Assembly (NCBI GenBank): GCA_025141015.1
Contig: CP081099.1
Coordinates: 39,082-103,081, forward strand
Length of the DNA: 64,000 nt
Direction of reading: 5' to 3'
Source: Rhodobacteraceae bacterium M382
Lineage (GTDB): Bacteria; Pseudomonadota; Alphaproteobacteria; Rhodobacterales; Rhodobacteraceae
Every line of letters starts with the position of its first letter. Positions within the stretch are counted from its first letter, which is position 1. Made by a program: the position numbers and the translations under genes. This document shows positions 26,725 through 34,958 of this stretch, one piece after another. The notes beneath the pieces were generated by a model, which saw nothing but the letters and a program-made list of their open reading frames with translations, had not been told where the DNA came from and made no database searches.

Positions 26725-27807
26725 ATGGCAAAACGCAAGCGACTGACCCCCGCACGCAATGATTTTCTGGGGGGATCCCCGAGCGGTCCCGTTGATGGGA
26801 TGCGCGCTCCGGAAACCAAATCCATGCCGCTTGGGGCGGCGCCCATTGCGCAGGTGGCAGGCGAGGCTTCGGCGGCGGCTGCGCTCGAAGAGGTCAGCCA
26901 GGCCCTGGCCTCGGCCCGGGCCGAGGGGCGGATGATCGAACTGCTGCCGCTCGACGTGATCGACGAACGCTATCTTGTGCGCGACCGTCTGGAGCAGGAC
27001 GAAGAGGAAATGACCGCGCTGATGGACAGCCTGCGGGCGCGGGGCCAGCAGATGCCGGTCGAAGTCGAACGCCTGTCGGATCCGGCTGGGGGGCGCACCC
27101 ATGGTCTGATTTCCGGCTGGCGCCGCTTGAGCGCGCTCAAGCGACTCTACAAAGAGACCTCAGACCCTAAATTTGCCCATGTCCGTGCCATGGTCATCAC
27201 CCCGGAAACGGCCCAGGACGCCTATGTCGCGATGGTCGAAGAGAATGAGATCCGGGTCAATCTCAGCCATTATGAACGCGCGCGCATTGCGGTTCGGGCG
27301 ATGAAGGAAGACATCTATCCGACTCAGCGGGCGGCCTTGCAGGGGTTGTTTGCCAATGCGGCGCGCTCCAAACGCTCCAAGATCGGCACCTTTATCATGC
27401 TGGTCGAAGCCTTTGACGCGGTCCTGTGGTTTCCCTCGGCGATCTCGGAGAAGCTGGGCCTGGCGCTGGCGCGCGAGATGGTGCGTGATCCCGGGTTTGG
27501 CGATGCGGTCAAGGCGCGGCTCAAGGACAGCCCGCGCGACACCGCCGGGGCCGAGATGCGCATTCTTGCCGCGCTTTTGGCCGAACGCCAGGCTCCCCCT
27601 GCCCCGCCGGCCGATCCGGCCCCCCCGGCGCGCCCGCGTCTGCGGTCAACCACGGATCGACCCGCGGCAAATGAGCGGATTGTCACCCGCGTGACCGCAG
27701 GGATCGAAATGCGGTTCACCCCGGATCAGGGGCGGATTGAGCTGATCGGGGATGGTATTTCCGAACATCTGGCCGAGGCTCTGCAGGATTGGCTGCGGAG
27801 CCACTGA
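26725..27807 (+). CDS. parB: Plasmid partition protein ParB
   Basis: Centromere-binding CTPase partner of ParA. AGGAGG-like bases precede the ATG. The ParB/Srx fold begins near IELLPLDVIDERYLVRDR (about residues 71-88). MTALMDSLRARGQQMPVEVE, GLISGWRRLSALKRLYKE (the G-x-RR loop) and AMVEENEIRVNLSHYERARI (the ENxxRxxLS box) follow. A helix-turn-helix region comes next (KRSKIGTFIMLVEAFDAVL). The basic, Ser/Arg-rich N-terminus is the usual ParA-contact segment. The C-terminal part has a Pro-rich linker (PAPPARP) and a short terminal domain. A parS-like palindrome lies 130 bases downstream. Confidence 0.95.
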   Translation: MAKRKRLTPARNDFLGGSPSGPVDGMRAPETKSMPLGAAPIAQVAGEASAAAALEEVSQALASARAEGRMIELLPLDVIDERYLVRDRLEQDEEEMTALMDSLRARGQQMPVEVERLSDPAGGRTHGLISGWRRLSALKRLYKETSDPKFAHVRAMVITPETAQDAYVAMVEENEIRVNLSHYERARIAVRAMKEDIYPTQRAALQGLFANAARSKRSKIGTFIMLVEAFDAVLWFPSAISEKLGLALAREMVRDPGFGDAVKARLKDSPRDTAGAEMRILAALLAERQAPPAPPADPAPPARPRLRSTTDRPAANERIVTRVTAGIEMRFTPDQGRIELIGDGISEHLAEALQDWLRSH

Positions 27808-27938
27808 GAGGCCCAAACAGAGTCTATTCATAACTTTGGAGCCAAAAAAACACGACCTGCGGCCTGAAACAGGGCCCGGGTCGGCCCCGGGTCGGCGCGG
27901 ACTCTCGCGCTTTTGGTCGGAATTTGGGGCGGGCGGTT

Positions 27939-27958
27939 ATGTTTCGCACGCGAAACAT
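27939..27958. promoter_or_regulatory. parS: parS-like centromere palindrome
   Basis: ATGTTTCGC and its perfect inverse GCGAAACAT are separated by two bases (AC). The arms contain the TTTC...GAAA core of the bacterial parS consensus TGTTTCACGTGAAACA. The site is 130 bases after the parB stop, the expected place for the ParB loading site. I saw no second copy in the window. Confidence 0.8.
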
Positions 27959-28093
27959 CTGAGTGGTCCAGACACGACCTGGTGGGGGTCTGGGAGGTCC
28001 GGCAACTTGATTGCCTTGCCTCGGGTTTTGGTCCAAAGAGGGAAAATCTTTAGGGTTTGGCGATACGTCGGACGAATGTATTTGAGGTTGGAT

Positions 28094-28987
28094 ATGTCTA
28101 GAAAAGTCACCAAGGCAATCTTCCCCGTTGCGGGGATGGGGACGCGGTTTTTGCCTGCGACCAAATCGGTTCCAAAAGAGATCATGACGCTGGTGGATCG
28201 CCCGCTGGTTCAATACGCGATTGACGAAGCGCGGGCGGCTGGGATCAAGGAATTCATCTTTGTGACGTCGCGCGGCAAGGGGGCGTTGGAGGATTACTTT
28301 GATACCTCTCCTGTTCTGGAGCAGGAATTGCGCAAGAAGGGCAAGGACGAGCTTCTGGAGACGCTCAAGGCGACCAATATGGAAAGCGGTGCCATCGCCT
28401 ATTTGCGTCAGCACCGGGCATTGGGTCTGGGGCATGCGGTCTGGTGCGCGCGGCGGCTGATCGCCAATGAACCTTTTGCCGTGATTTTGCCGGATGATGT
28501 CATTGCGGCCGAAACCCCCTGTCTGCAGCAGATGGTGGAGGCCTACGAAGAAACCGGCGGCAACATGGTTGCGGCGATGGAAGTCCCGCCGGAAAAGGCC
28601 AGCGCCTATGGGGTGCTGGACGTCAAGGAGGACATGGGGTCGATCGTGTCGGTCAATGGGATGGTCGAGAAACCCAAGGCCGAAGAGGCCCCGTCGAACC
28701 TGGCGGTCATCGGGCGCTATATCCTCAGCCCCAGCGTGCTGAGCAACCTGAACAAGATCAAATCCGGTGCCGGCGGGGAAATCCAGCTGACCGATGCGAT
28801 CGCCGCCGATATCGACGCGGGCACGTCGGTGTATGGCTACCGCTTCCGCGGGCAGCGGTTTGACTGCGGCTCCAAGGCCGGCTTCCTGCAGGCCACCGTC
28901 GCCTTCGCCCTCGCGCGGGACGACCTCAGAGACGATCTCATGCAGTATCTCGGTGGAATCATGCAGACGTCGCGCGCTGCAGAATAA
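28094..28987 (+). CDS. galU: UTP-glucose-1-phosphate uridylyltransferase
   Basis: Makes UDP-glucose, the precursor for Ugd, Uxs, GalE and SqdB in this window. MSRKVTKAIFPVAGMGTRFL has the GxGTRFLPATK nucleotidyltransferase loop, and KSVPKEIMTLVDRPLVQYAI follows. AVILPDDVI is the metal-binding Asp segment. GVLDVKED, MVEKP, IGRYILSP, GEIQLTDAI and YRFRGQRFDCGSKAGF complete the GalU pattern. The start at 28094 has a GAGG 7 bases upstream. The frame is open further 5' (ATG 28076, and beyond into parB), but those starts give non-family sequence. The length of 297 residues is typical. The gene stands alone between the partition module and the CapD-like gene. Confidence 0.96.
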   Translation: MSRKVTKAIFPVAGMGTRFLPATKSVPKEIMTLVDRPLVQYAIDEARAAGIKEFIFVTSRGKGALEDYFDTSPVLEQELRKKGKDELLETLKATNMESGAIAYLRQHRALGLGHAVWCARRLIANEPFAVILPDDVIAAETPCLQQMVEAYEETGGNMVAAMEVPPEKASAYGVLDVKEDMGSIVSVNGMVEKPKAEEAPSNLAVIGRYILSPSVLSNLNKIKSGAGGEIQLTDAIAADIDAGTSVYGYRFRGQRFDCGSKAGFLQATVAFALARDDLRDDLMQYLGGIMQTSRAAE

Positions 28988-29407
28988 CTCGGGTAATAAC
29001 GCCTGTTAATAACGCCTGTGCGCGGGCCCCGGGCGCGGATGTGCCCGGGCTATCCCGGATGTCTCTCGGGCCGGGGGCGAAGGCACAAGGCCCGAGCAGG
29101 GGGTCCGAGCAGAAGGCCTGAGCGGGGGTGCCGGTGTTTCAGATGCCTGTTTGCCGGGCAGCGCTGTGGCACAAGATGCGGTCGGGGACGGCTTTCCGTA
29201 AAAAATCCGATGAAATGGCGATTTTTTGCCAGTCAACATTTTGCAAACGAGTAGAATTGAGTTAATGATATCTGAAGATCTTTTAGAGGCAGTCTACTGG
29301 TTTTGTGACCTTTTACGGTGATGGGTCGGGTAACGTCGACCCTGATGATTTGGGACAGGGCACCTGTTTTGCCCGTGAAATATTCTTGATGAGGGGCTGC
29401 AACCCGA
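28988..29407. other. Gene-free stretch between galU and the CapD-like gene
   Basis: 420 bases with no credible coding frame. Just after the galU stop, a perfect 13-base direct repeat (TAATAACGCCTGT) occurs twice in tandem at 28994-29019. The middle is GC-rich with irregular short repeats (CCCGAGCAG-like, 29080-29125). The last 190 bases turn A/T-rich and should carry the promoter of the downstream gene, but I cannot point to a convincing -35/-10 pair. Confidence 0.5.
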
Positions 29408-31282
29408 ATGTTTAGATTGATCAGCGCGCTCACCCGAAAGCAAAAGAGCTATGTTTTTCTCGCGATCGACCTGGTGTTGATCCCGGTGGCCTTGCTGTTC
29501 ACCTATACGATGCAGTCCCTGCCGACGATGCCGTTGGAAACGCTGGCGCTGACATTCCCGATCCTGCCGTATCTGATGGCGGTGACGGCGGCGCTGTCCC
29601 TGCGGCTGGGGCTGCCACATGTGCAACTGATCGCCTATGAACGCCATGCTGTGGGGCTGACGGCGGTTCTGGCCGTGCTGACCGCCGCCGCCGCTGCGTT
29701 TCTGATGGGGGTGAGCGGCATCAGCCTGCCGCTGGGAACCCATGTGATGTTCGCCATCAGCTATTTCCTGTTCATGGTGGCAATGCGGGCGGTGCTGGCG
29801 CAGGTGGTTCAGGCGATCTATCGCCGGGCACAGCCGCGTCGTCGGGTGCTGATCTATGGGGCCGGGACCACCGGAACCCAATTGGCCCAGGCGCTGAAAA
29901 CCCACGAACGGATCGATCCGGTGGCGTTTGTGGACGACAATACATCGCTGCAGAATCTGACGCTGATGGGGCTGTCGGTGTTTCCACCGGCGCGCATTTC
30001 CGAAATTGCCAAGGCCCGCAACATCAACCGGGTTCTGTTGGCCATGCCCTCCCAAAGCCAGCCAAAGCAGGCCCAGATCATCAAACGGCTTCAGAAGATG
30101 GGGCTCGAGGTGCAGGCCCTGCCCAGCTTTGCCCAGCTGATTGGCGAAGAGGCGCTGGTGGACAAGCTGACACCGGTGGCCCCGCAGAATTTCCTGGGCC
30201 GGACCGCGCATACCGTGGCGCTGGAGGCCGATTGCGACAGCTATGCCGGACGGGCGGTGCTGATCTCGGGGGCCGGCGGGTCGATCGGATCGGAACTGTG
30301 CCGTCAGGTGCTGGCCTGTCGCCCGGCCAAACTGGTGCTGTATGAGCTGAGCGAACTGGCGCTGTATCTGGTGCATCAGGAACTGGAACAGCTGGCCGAG
30401 GGCACCGGAGTCGAAGTGGTGCCGGTGCTGGGGTCGGTGACGGATCCGCGTCAGGTGCGCAAGGCGCTGACCGATCACGGGGTGCAGGTGGTGCTGCATG
30501 CGGCGGCCTATAAACATGTGCCGCTGGTCGAGGCCAATCCGTTGGCGGGGCTGTCCAACAATGTGTTCGGCACCCAGACGCTGGCGCGCGAGGCGGCGGA
30601 TCTGGGCGTGGAGCGGTTCATTCTGATTTCGTCCGACAAGGCGGTGCGCCCGGCCAATGTGATGGGCGCCAGCAAGCGGCTGGCCGAACTGGTGGTCCAG
30701 GATCTGGCCACCCGCTATGGCGACACGATCTTTGCCATGGTGCGCTTTGGCAATGTTCTGGGGTCGTCGGGATCCGTGGTGCCCCTGTTTCAGGACCAGG
30801 TCAGCCGGGGCGGACCGGTCACAGTGACCGACCCGCGGGTGAAACGGTATTTCATGACCATCAGCGAAGCGGTGCAGCTGGTGCTCAAGGCCGGATCCGA
30901 GGCCCGGGGCGGCGAGATGTTCGTGCTGGACATGGGCGAACCGGTGCCGATCATGCAACTGGCCCGGCAGGTGATCCAGCGGGCCGGGTATACGGTGCGC
31001 GACGCGGATACGCCGGATGGCGATATCGAGATCGAAGTCATCGGTCTGCGCCCGGGCGAAAAGATGGAAGAAGAGCTGACCCTGAGCCAGGATCTGATCG
31101 GGACGCGCCATCAGAAAATCTTCTGTGCGCAGGAAGACATGCTGAGCGAGATCGAAATGGCGGCGGTGCTGCGCGGTCTGCGCGAAGCCATGGCCGACAG
31201 TGACGACAAGGCCGCGTTGGAAGTGGTGACGCGCTGGGTCGAAGGCTATTGTGTCTGGCAGGACAATCGCGTCAGCCTGTAA
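29408..31282 (+). CDS. Membrane-bound nucleotide-sugar 4,6-dehydratase (CapD/WbpM/PglF-like)
   Basis: Large SDR of 624 residues. Four hydrophobic helices occupy residues ~14-125 (YVFLAIDLVLIPVALLFTY, LPYLMAVTAALSL, GLTAVLAVLTAAAAAFLM, VMFAISYFLFMVAMRAVL). A CoA-binding-like Rossmann domain (RRVLIYGAGTTGTQLAQAL) and the catalytic SDR domain (AVLISGAGGSIGSELCRQV) follow. FILISSDKAVRPANVMGASK carries the SDK and MGASK active-site elements of the WbpM/PglF group. HAAAYKHVPLVEANP is also diagnostic. Such enzymes convert UDP-GlcNAc to UDP-4-keto-6-deoxy-GlcNAc, the entry to bacillosamine/QuiNAc-type sugars. The matching aminotransferase and acetyltransferase are at 58200 and 56575. It is followed 87 bases later by yjbH on the same strand. 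Confidence 0.93.
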   Translation: MFRLISALTRKQKSYVFLAIDLVLIPVALLFTYTMQSLPTMPLETLALTFPILPYLMAVTAALSLRLGLPHVQLIAYERHAVGLTAVLAVLTAAAAAFLMGVSGISLPLGTHVMFAISYFLFMVAMRAVLAQVVQAIYRRAQPRRRVLIYGAGTTGTQLAQALKTHERIDPVAFVDDNTSLQNLTLMGLSVFPPARISEIAKARNINRVLLAMPSQSQPKQAQIIKRLQKMGLEVQALPSFAQLIGEEALVDKLTPVAPQNFLGRTAHTVALEADCDSYAGRAVLISGAGGSIGSELCRQVLACRPAKLVLYELSELALYLVHQELEQLAEGTGVEVVPVLGSVTDPRQVRKALTDHGVQVVLHAAAYKHVPLVEANPLAGLSNNVFGTQTLAREAADLGVERFILISSDKAVRPANVMGASKRLAELVVQDLATRYGDTIFAMVRFGNVLGSSGSVVPLFQDQVSRGGPVTVTDPRVKRYFMTISEAVQLVLKAGSEARGGEMFVLDMGEPVPIMQLARQVIQRAGYTVRDADTPDGDIEIEVIGLRPGEKMEEELTLSQDLIGTRHQKIFCAQEDMLSEIEMAAVLRGLREAMADSDDKAALEVVTRWVEGYCVWQDNRVSL

Positions 31283-31369
31283 CGGTGCTGTTTTGGTGCC
31301 GTGTCCGGATGTGGACCGGTCAAGGGAATTGATCTGCCCCCCGCCTTCGTGGTCTAAGGGCGACAGAAG

Positions 31370-33658
31370 ATGACAGGCGAGGGCCCATTGGTGGCGAGCA
31401 GACGGACAGGCAAGGTCGCGGCCCGCATCGGGAATCGTGCCGGGCGAGGGTGCATCCGGGGGATGGCCCTGGCAATATGTGCTGTATGGGGCGCAACCGC
31501 GCTGGCACAGGATCAGGCGGTGCCCGGTTCCACAGCATCCGAATCCGCACTCGACACCACAACGCTGCACGGCGTGACCCGGGAACCGGCGTTCCGGACC
31601 CTCCCGGTTCCGACGCTGAACTTTTACGGGGTGCCGGGGCTGATCGACATGCCGAGCGCCGACATGCTGCCCGAGGGGCAGTTCACCACGACAGTGTCCT
31701 ATTTCGGTGGCCAGGGGCGTTATACGCTGACCTTTCAGCCGACGCCCTGGATGTCGGCCAGCTTTCGCTACAATTCGATCCAGAACTGGAACCTTGTCGG
31801 GTTCCCCACCTATTACGACCGCGGGTTTGATGTGCGGTTCCGGCTGGCCGAGGAAAATCACTGGCGCCCCGGGATTGTTCTGGGACTGCAGGATTTCGCG
31901 GGCACCGGGATCTATGCCGGGGAATATGTCGTCGCCACCAAGAATTTCGAAACACCGTCCCTGGGGGCGTCGCGCCTGCCCGGGCGTCTGCAGGTGACCA
32001 CCGGGATCGGTTGGGGGCGGCTGGGATCGTATGGATCCTTTGGCGGCTTTGGCACTCGACCGGCCTTTAACCCCGCCAATACCGGGGGGCAGCTGTCCTA
32101 TGATCAATGGTTCCGCGGGCCCATGGCGCTGTTTGGCGGGGTAGAATGGCACGCCAATGACCGCCTGTCCTTCAAACTGGAATATTCCTCGGACGATTAT
32201 GTGACCGAGACCCAGACCACATCGGTGTTCGTCAAGAAATCCCCGGTCAACTTCGGGGTCGAATATCAGGTCAGCCCGCGCACCCGGTTGGGGGCCTATT
32301 ACCTGTATGGATCCGAATTGGGTGTGAATGCGCAGATCCAGCTCAATCCAAAACATCCCCCCACGCCGATGACAATTTCCGCGCCTCAGCCGGTGACGGC
32401 CCGTCCCGATCGGGCCAGCAACCCCGAAGCCTGGAGCACGGCCTGGTCCGAGGGCCGCCCGGCCCCGCTGCTGCGGTCGCTGCTGCAACCGATCCTCAAG
32501 AAGGACGGCCTGATTCTGGAAAGCCTGGATGTGGCGGCGGATCGTGTCGAACTGCGGTTCCGCAACACCCGCTACAAGTCGAATGCCGTGGCGGTGGGCC
32601 GCGCGGCGCGGGCCCTGTCGCGGGTGATGCCGCCATCGGTCGAGACCTTTGACCTGGTGCTGGTGTCCCAGGGGCTGAGCCTGTCGCGGGTCACGATGCG
32701 GCGATCGGATCTGGAGGCGCTGGAGTTTGATCCCGAAGCGCCCGATGCGATGCATGCGGTGGTCGGGTTCGGGGCTGCGGGTCCGGCTGCGGAGACGGCG
32801 GTGCCGGGGCGGGATCTGTATCCCGACTTCAGCTGGTCGCTCACCCCGTATTTTGCACCCGCCTATTTCGACCCGCAACAGCCGGTCCGGATTGATGTCG
32901 GGGTTGATGCGGGCGCCACCTTTAAACCGGCACCGGGCTGGGTGATTGCGGGGCGTCTGCGGCAGCGGATTGCCGGCAATCTCAAGGACGGGCGGGTGTC
33001 GACATCGGCCTTGCCGCCGGTGCGCACCGATCAGGCGCTGTATGCGCAATATGGCACCACGCTCAACAATCTGTATGTCGCCCGCTATTGGCAGCCGCGC
33101 GAGGATTTTTATGCACGGGTGAGTGCGGGCTATTTCGAATATGGCTATGGCGGCCTGTCGAGCGAACTGCTGTGGAAACCGGTCAACAGCCTGCTGGCGC
33201 TGGGGGTCGAGGCCAATTACGCGCTCAAGCGCGATTATGACCAACGGCTGGGGTTCCAGGACTACCGGGTTCTGACCGGGCATGTGTCGGCCTATATGGA
33301 TTTCAACAACGGCTTTCACGGCCAGATCGACGCGGGTCGCTATCTGGCCGGAGACGTGGGGGCCACATTCGGTCTGGACCGGGTGTTCAAGAATGGCTGG
33401 TCGGTCGGGGCCTTTTTCACCCTGACCAATGTGTCGGCGGCCGAATTCGGGGAAGGCTCCTTTGACAAGGGGATCCGGTTCTCGATGCCGTTGGGCTGGT
33501 TCCTGGGCAAACCCAGCCGCAAGAGCATGGGCACGGTGATCCGGCCGATCCAGCGCGATGGTGGCGCGCGGGTACATGTGCCGGGCCGGCTGTATGGACA
33601 GGTGCGCCAGGCGCATCAAAAGGCATTGACCGATCAATGGGCGGGGTTCTGGCAATGA
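31370..33658 (+). CDS. yjbH: YjbH-like outer-membrane exopolysaccharide export protein
   Basis: Large predicted outer-membrane beta-barrel of the YjbH/GfcD family, linked to exopolysaccharide or capsule secretion. The N-terminal hydrophobic segment MALAICAVWGATALAQ ends in an AxA-type cleavage site. The start at 31370 leaves a long basic leader; ATG 31463 would give a conventional signal peptide and is a serious alternative. Family landmarks are FYGVPGLIDMPSADMLPEGQ, TVSYFGGQGRYTLTFQPTPW, DRGFDVRFRLAEE, WRPGIVLGLQDFAGTGIYAG and FNNGFHGQIDAGRYLAGDVG. The many alternating aromatic/hydrophobic strands in the second half suit a barrel. It overlaps the yjbF-like gene by 4 bases (ATGA). YjbH lies downstream in the E. 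coli yjb operon but comes first here. Confidence 0.9.
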   Translation: MTGEGPLVASRRTGKVAARIGNRAGRGCIRGMALAICAVWGATALAQDQAVPGSTASESALDTTTLHGVTREPAFRTLPVPTLNFYGVPGLIDMPSADMLPEGQFTTTVSYFGGQGRYTLTFQPTPWMSASFRYNSIQNWNLVGFPTYYDRGFDVRFRLAEENHWRPGIVLGLQDFAGTGIYAGEYVVATKNFETPSLGASRLPGRLQVTTGIGWGRLGSYGSFGGFGTRPAFNPANTGGQLSYDQWFRGPMALFGGVEWHANDRLSFKLEYSSDDYVTETQTTSVFVKKSPVNFGVEYQVSPRTRLGAYYLYGSELGVNAQIQLNPKHPPTPMTISAPQPVTARPDRASNPEAWSTAWSEGRPAPLLRSLLQPILKKDGLILESLDVAADRVELRFRNTRYKSNAVAVGRAARALSRVMPPSVETFDLVLVSQGLSLSRVTMRRSDLEALEFDPEAPDAMHAVVGFGAAGPAAETAVPGRDLYPDFSWSLTPYFAPAYFDPQQPVRIDVGVDAGATFKPAPGWVIAGRLRQRIAGNLKDGRVSTSALPPVRTDQALYAQYGTTLNNLYVARYWQPREDFYARVSAGYFEYGYGGLSSELLWKPVNSLLALGVEANYALKRDYDQRLGFQDYRVLTGHVSAYMDFNNGFHGQIDAGRYLAGDVGATFGLDRVFKNGWSVGAFFTLTNVSAAEFGEGSFDKGIRFSMPLGWFLGKPSRKSMGTVIRPIQRDGGARVHVPGRLYGQVRQAHQKALTDQWAGFWQ

Positions 33659-34326
33659 GGTTTGTCCTGTCTGTTGCCGTCCTGTTGACGGTGTTGGGAT
33701 GTTCGCGTGGCACCGAAGAAGCCCCGTTGCAGGAACAGGTGGTCCGCAATATCGGGAATGTGATCCGGGCCCGGACACAGCCGGATCCGGGATTGCCGCC
33801 GGTGACCCGGGCGCAGCTTGATGCGTTGGACGGGGGTGCCCTGGAGGCCACGGTCGAAAACCGGGGGCTGTCGGCCTATCTGTCGGTGAATGCGACGCGC
33901 GATGACGGGGCCGGGGGCCATGTGACGGTCTGGCGCACGGGCGATGATGCCACGCTGACGACGCGCAACGGAATATTGGTGGCAACCCGCGGTCTGGGAG
34001 CCGACATCCTGTCCAGCGATGTACGGGTCAGCGGCGATCAGCCGGGCCCGGTTGGCGGGGGCAGCCATGTGCAACTGATTCGCGGCGGCGATGAACAGGC
34101 CCTGCGCCTGTCGCTGATCTGCGAGATCAGCGACAAGGGGTCGCAAACGCTCGAGATTGTGGGGCGCCGCCACGTCACCCGCCATGTTCAGCAGTCCTGT
34201 ACCGGCGCAGGGGGCGCGATCACCAATGATTACTGGGTCGATCCCAGAGCCAATGTGGTCTGGCAATCCCGGCAATGGGCGGGCCCCGAGATCGGATATA
34301 TACGGTTGCGCAGGCTCAGCCTTTAG
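33655..34326 (+). CDS. yjbF: YjbF/GfcB-like lipoprotein
   Basis: Starting at ATG 33655, which overlaps the yjbH stop, the protein opens MRFVLSVAVLLTVLGC, a lipoprotein signal with lipobox VLGC. The mature part resembles the YjbF/GfcB (group 4 capsule) family: YLSVNATRDDGAGGHVTVWR, TTRNGILVATRGLGADILSS, QTLEIVGRRHVTRHVQQSC and ANVVWQSRQWAGPEIGYIRL are in the expected order. Length 223 residues. It should act at the outer membrane with YjbH. The family's biochemical role is not settled; related proteins are needed for group 4 capsule secretion. Confidence 0.87.
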   Translation: MRFVLSVAVLLTVLGCSRGTEEAPLQEQVVRNIGNVIRARTQPDPGLPPVTRAQLDALDGGALEATVENRGLSAYLSVNATRDDGAGGHVTVWRTGDDATLTTRNGILVATRGLGADILSSDVRVSGDQPGPVGGGSHVQLIRGGDEQALRLSLICEISDKGSQTLEIVGRRHVTRHVQQSCTGAGGAITNDYWVDPRANVVWQSRQWAGPEIGYIRLRRLSL

Positions 34327-34397
34327 GCAATCGGCACGCGCGTGGCAAAAAAACACGTCATTTAATGCGATGGCGTGCATGTCTCGTTGAAAAGGTA

Positions 34398-34403
34398 TAT
34401 AAT
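34398..34403 (+). promoter_or_regulatory. Putative -10 element upstream of the yjbE-like gene
   Basis: An exact TATAAT lies in the gap between the yjbF-like and yjbE-like genes, about 45 bases before the start codon. No good -35 is found at 16-18 bases, so an activator or a different sigma factor may be involved. It would give the small yjbE-like gene its own transcript. Confidence 0.4.
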
Positions 34404-34446
34404 CTGTTCTACAACTTGGCTAACTTCAGCCAAAAGGGGTTTGATT

Positions 34447-34785
34447 ATGAAAAAAGTGATTGCTGCTCTCGCTACCGCTGCGATGGTAATGCCTGTAATT
34501 GCATCCGCCGATGCTCTGAGCGATGCACGTGATGCAAATATCTGTGACGTGACCGCTGCAGAATATCTGGCAGATGGCCGGCTCAAGGTGACCTGCCGTG
34601 CCGGGACCGTTAATCCAGCATATGCGAATGCTGTTGCTCAGCCCCTCACGGGCGGTGTGACCGGCGGCACTCTGAGTGGGACCGCGATCGGGGGCATTGC
34701 AGCTGGTGCGCTGCTCCTGGCGATCGTCATCGGTGATGATGATGAAACCACCACCACCACCACCACGACAACCGGCGGTTCCTGA
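34447..34785 (+). CDS. Small threonine-tailed secreted/membrane protein, YjbE/GfcA-like
   Basis: Starts MKKVIAALATAAMVMPVIAS with a good ribosome site (AAGGGG) 7 bases upstream. The signal peptide probably ends ...VIASADA. The mature protein is about 90 residues: a small domain with two cysteines (ANICDV and KVTCRAG, possibly disulfide-bonded), a glycine-zipper-like hydrophobic helix (GGVTGGTLSGTAIGGIAAGA then LLLAIVIG), and an unusual tail DDDE followed by nine Thr and GGS. A tiny threonine-rich exported protein is the first gene (YjbE/GfcA) of the E. coli yjb and gfc operons, and this gene lies immediately beside yjbH/yjbF-like genes. I read it as a functional counterpart. Sequence homology is not demonstrable by eye. 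It ends at a strong terminator. Confidence 0.75.
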   Translation: MKKVIAALATAAMVMPVIASADALSDARDANICDVTAAEYLADGRLKVTCRAGTVNPAYANAVAQPLTGGVTGGTLSGTAIGGIAAGALLLAIVIGDDDETTTTTTTTTGGS

Positions 34786-34817
34786 TCGCTTCAGTCTGGT
34801 GCTGATCTGAAAATTAC

Positions 34818-34854
34818 GAAACAGGCTGCCTTTTGGCAGCCTGTTTCTTTTTTT
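34818..34854 (+). terminator. Strong intrinsic terminator after the yjb genes
   Basis: A perfect 13-base stem (GAAACAGGCTGCC / GGCAGCCTGTTTC) with a TTTT loop, followed by seven T. It ends the plus-strand CapD/yjbH/F/E run. Confidence 0.93.
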
Positions 34855-34958
34855 GGGGTGTTCTTGTTGTGAGGGCCCAGGTGTGAAGCGGGCAGGGGCC
34901 CGGATCCGCGCCCGGACCCAAAGGACACCGCCCAGGGCCGCTTCGGCGCGGTTTCACC

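Noticed and set aside
29294..33985. A minus-strand open frame of more than 1500 codons
   Set aside because: It runs opposite to the CapD-, yjbH- and yjbF-like genes, which have clear family motifs. Its translation is His/Arg/Gln-rich low-complexity sequence typical of the antisense of GC-rich coding DNA.
34447..34785. Thr-rich tail as evidence of a misassembled repeat
   Set aside because: The run is a short ACC/ACG codon run in frame, ending in a normal stop, and a strong terminator follows; it looks genuine.
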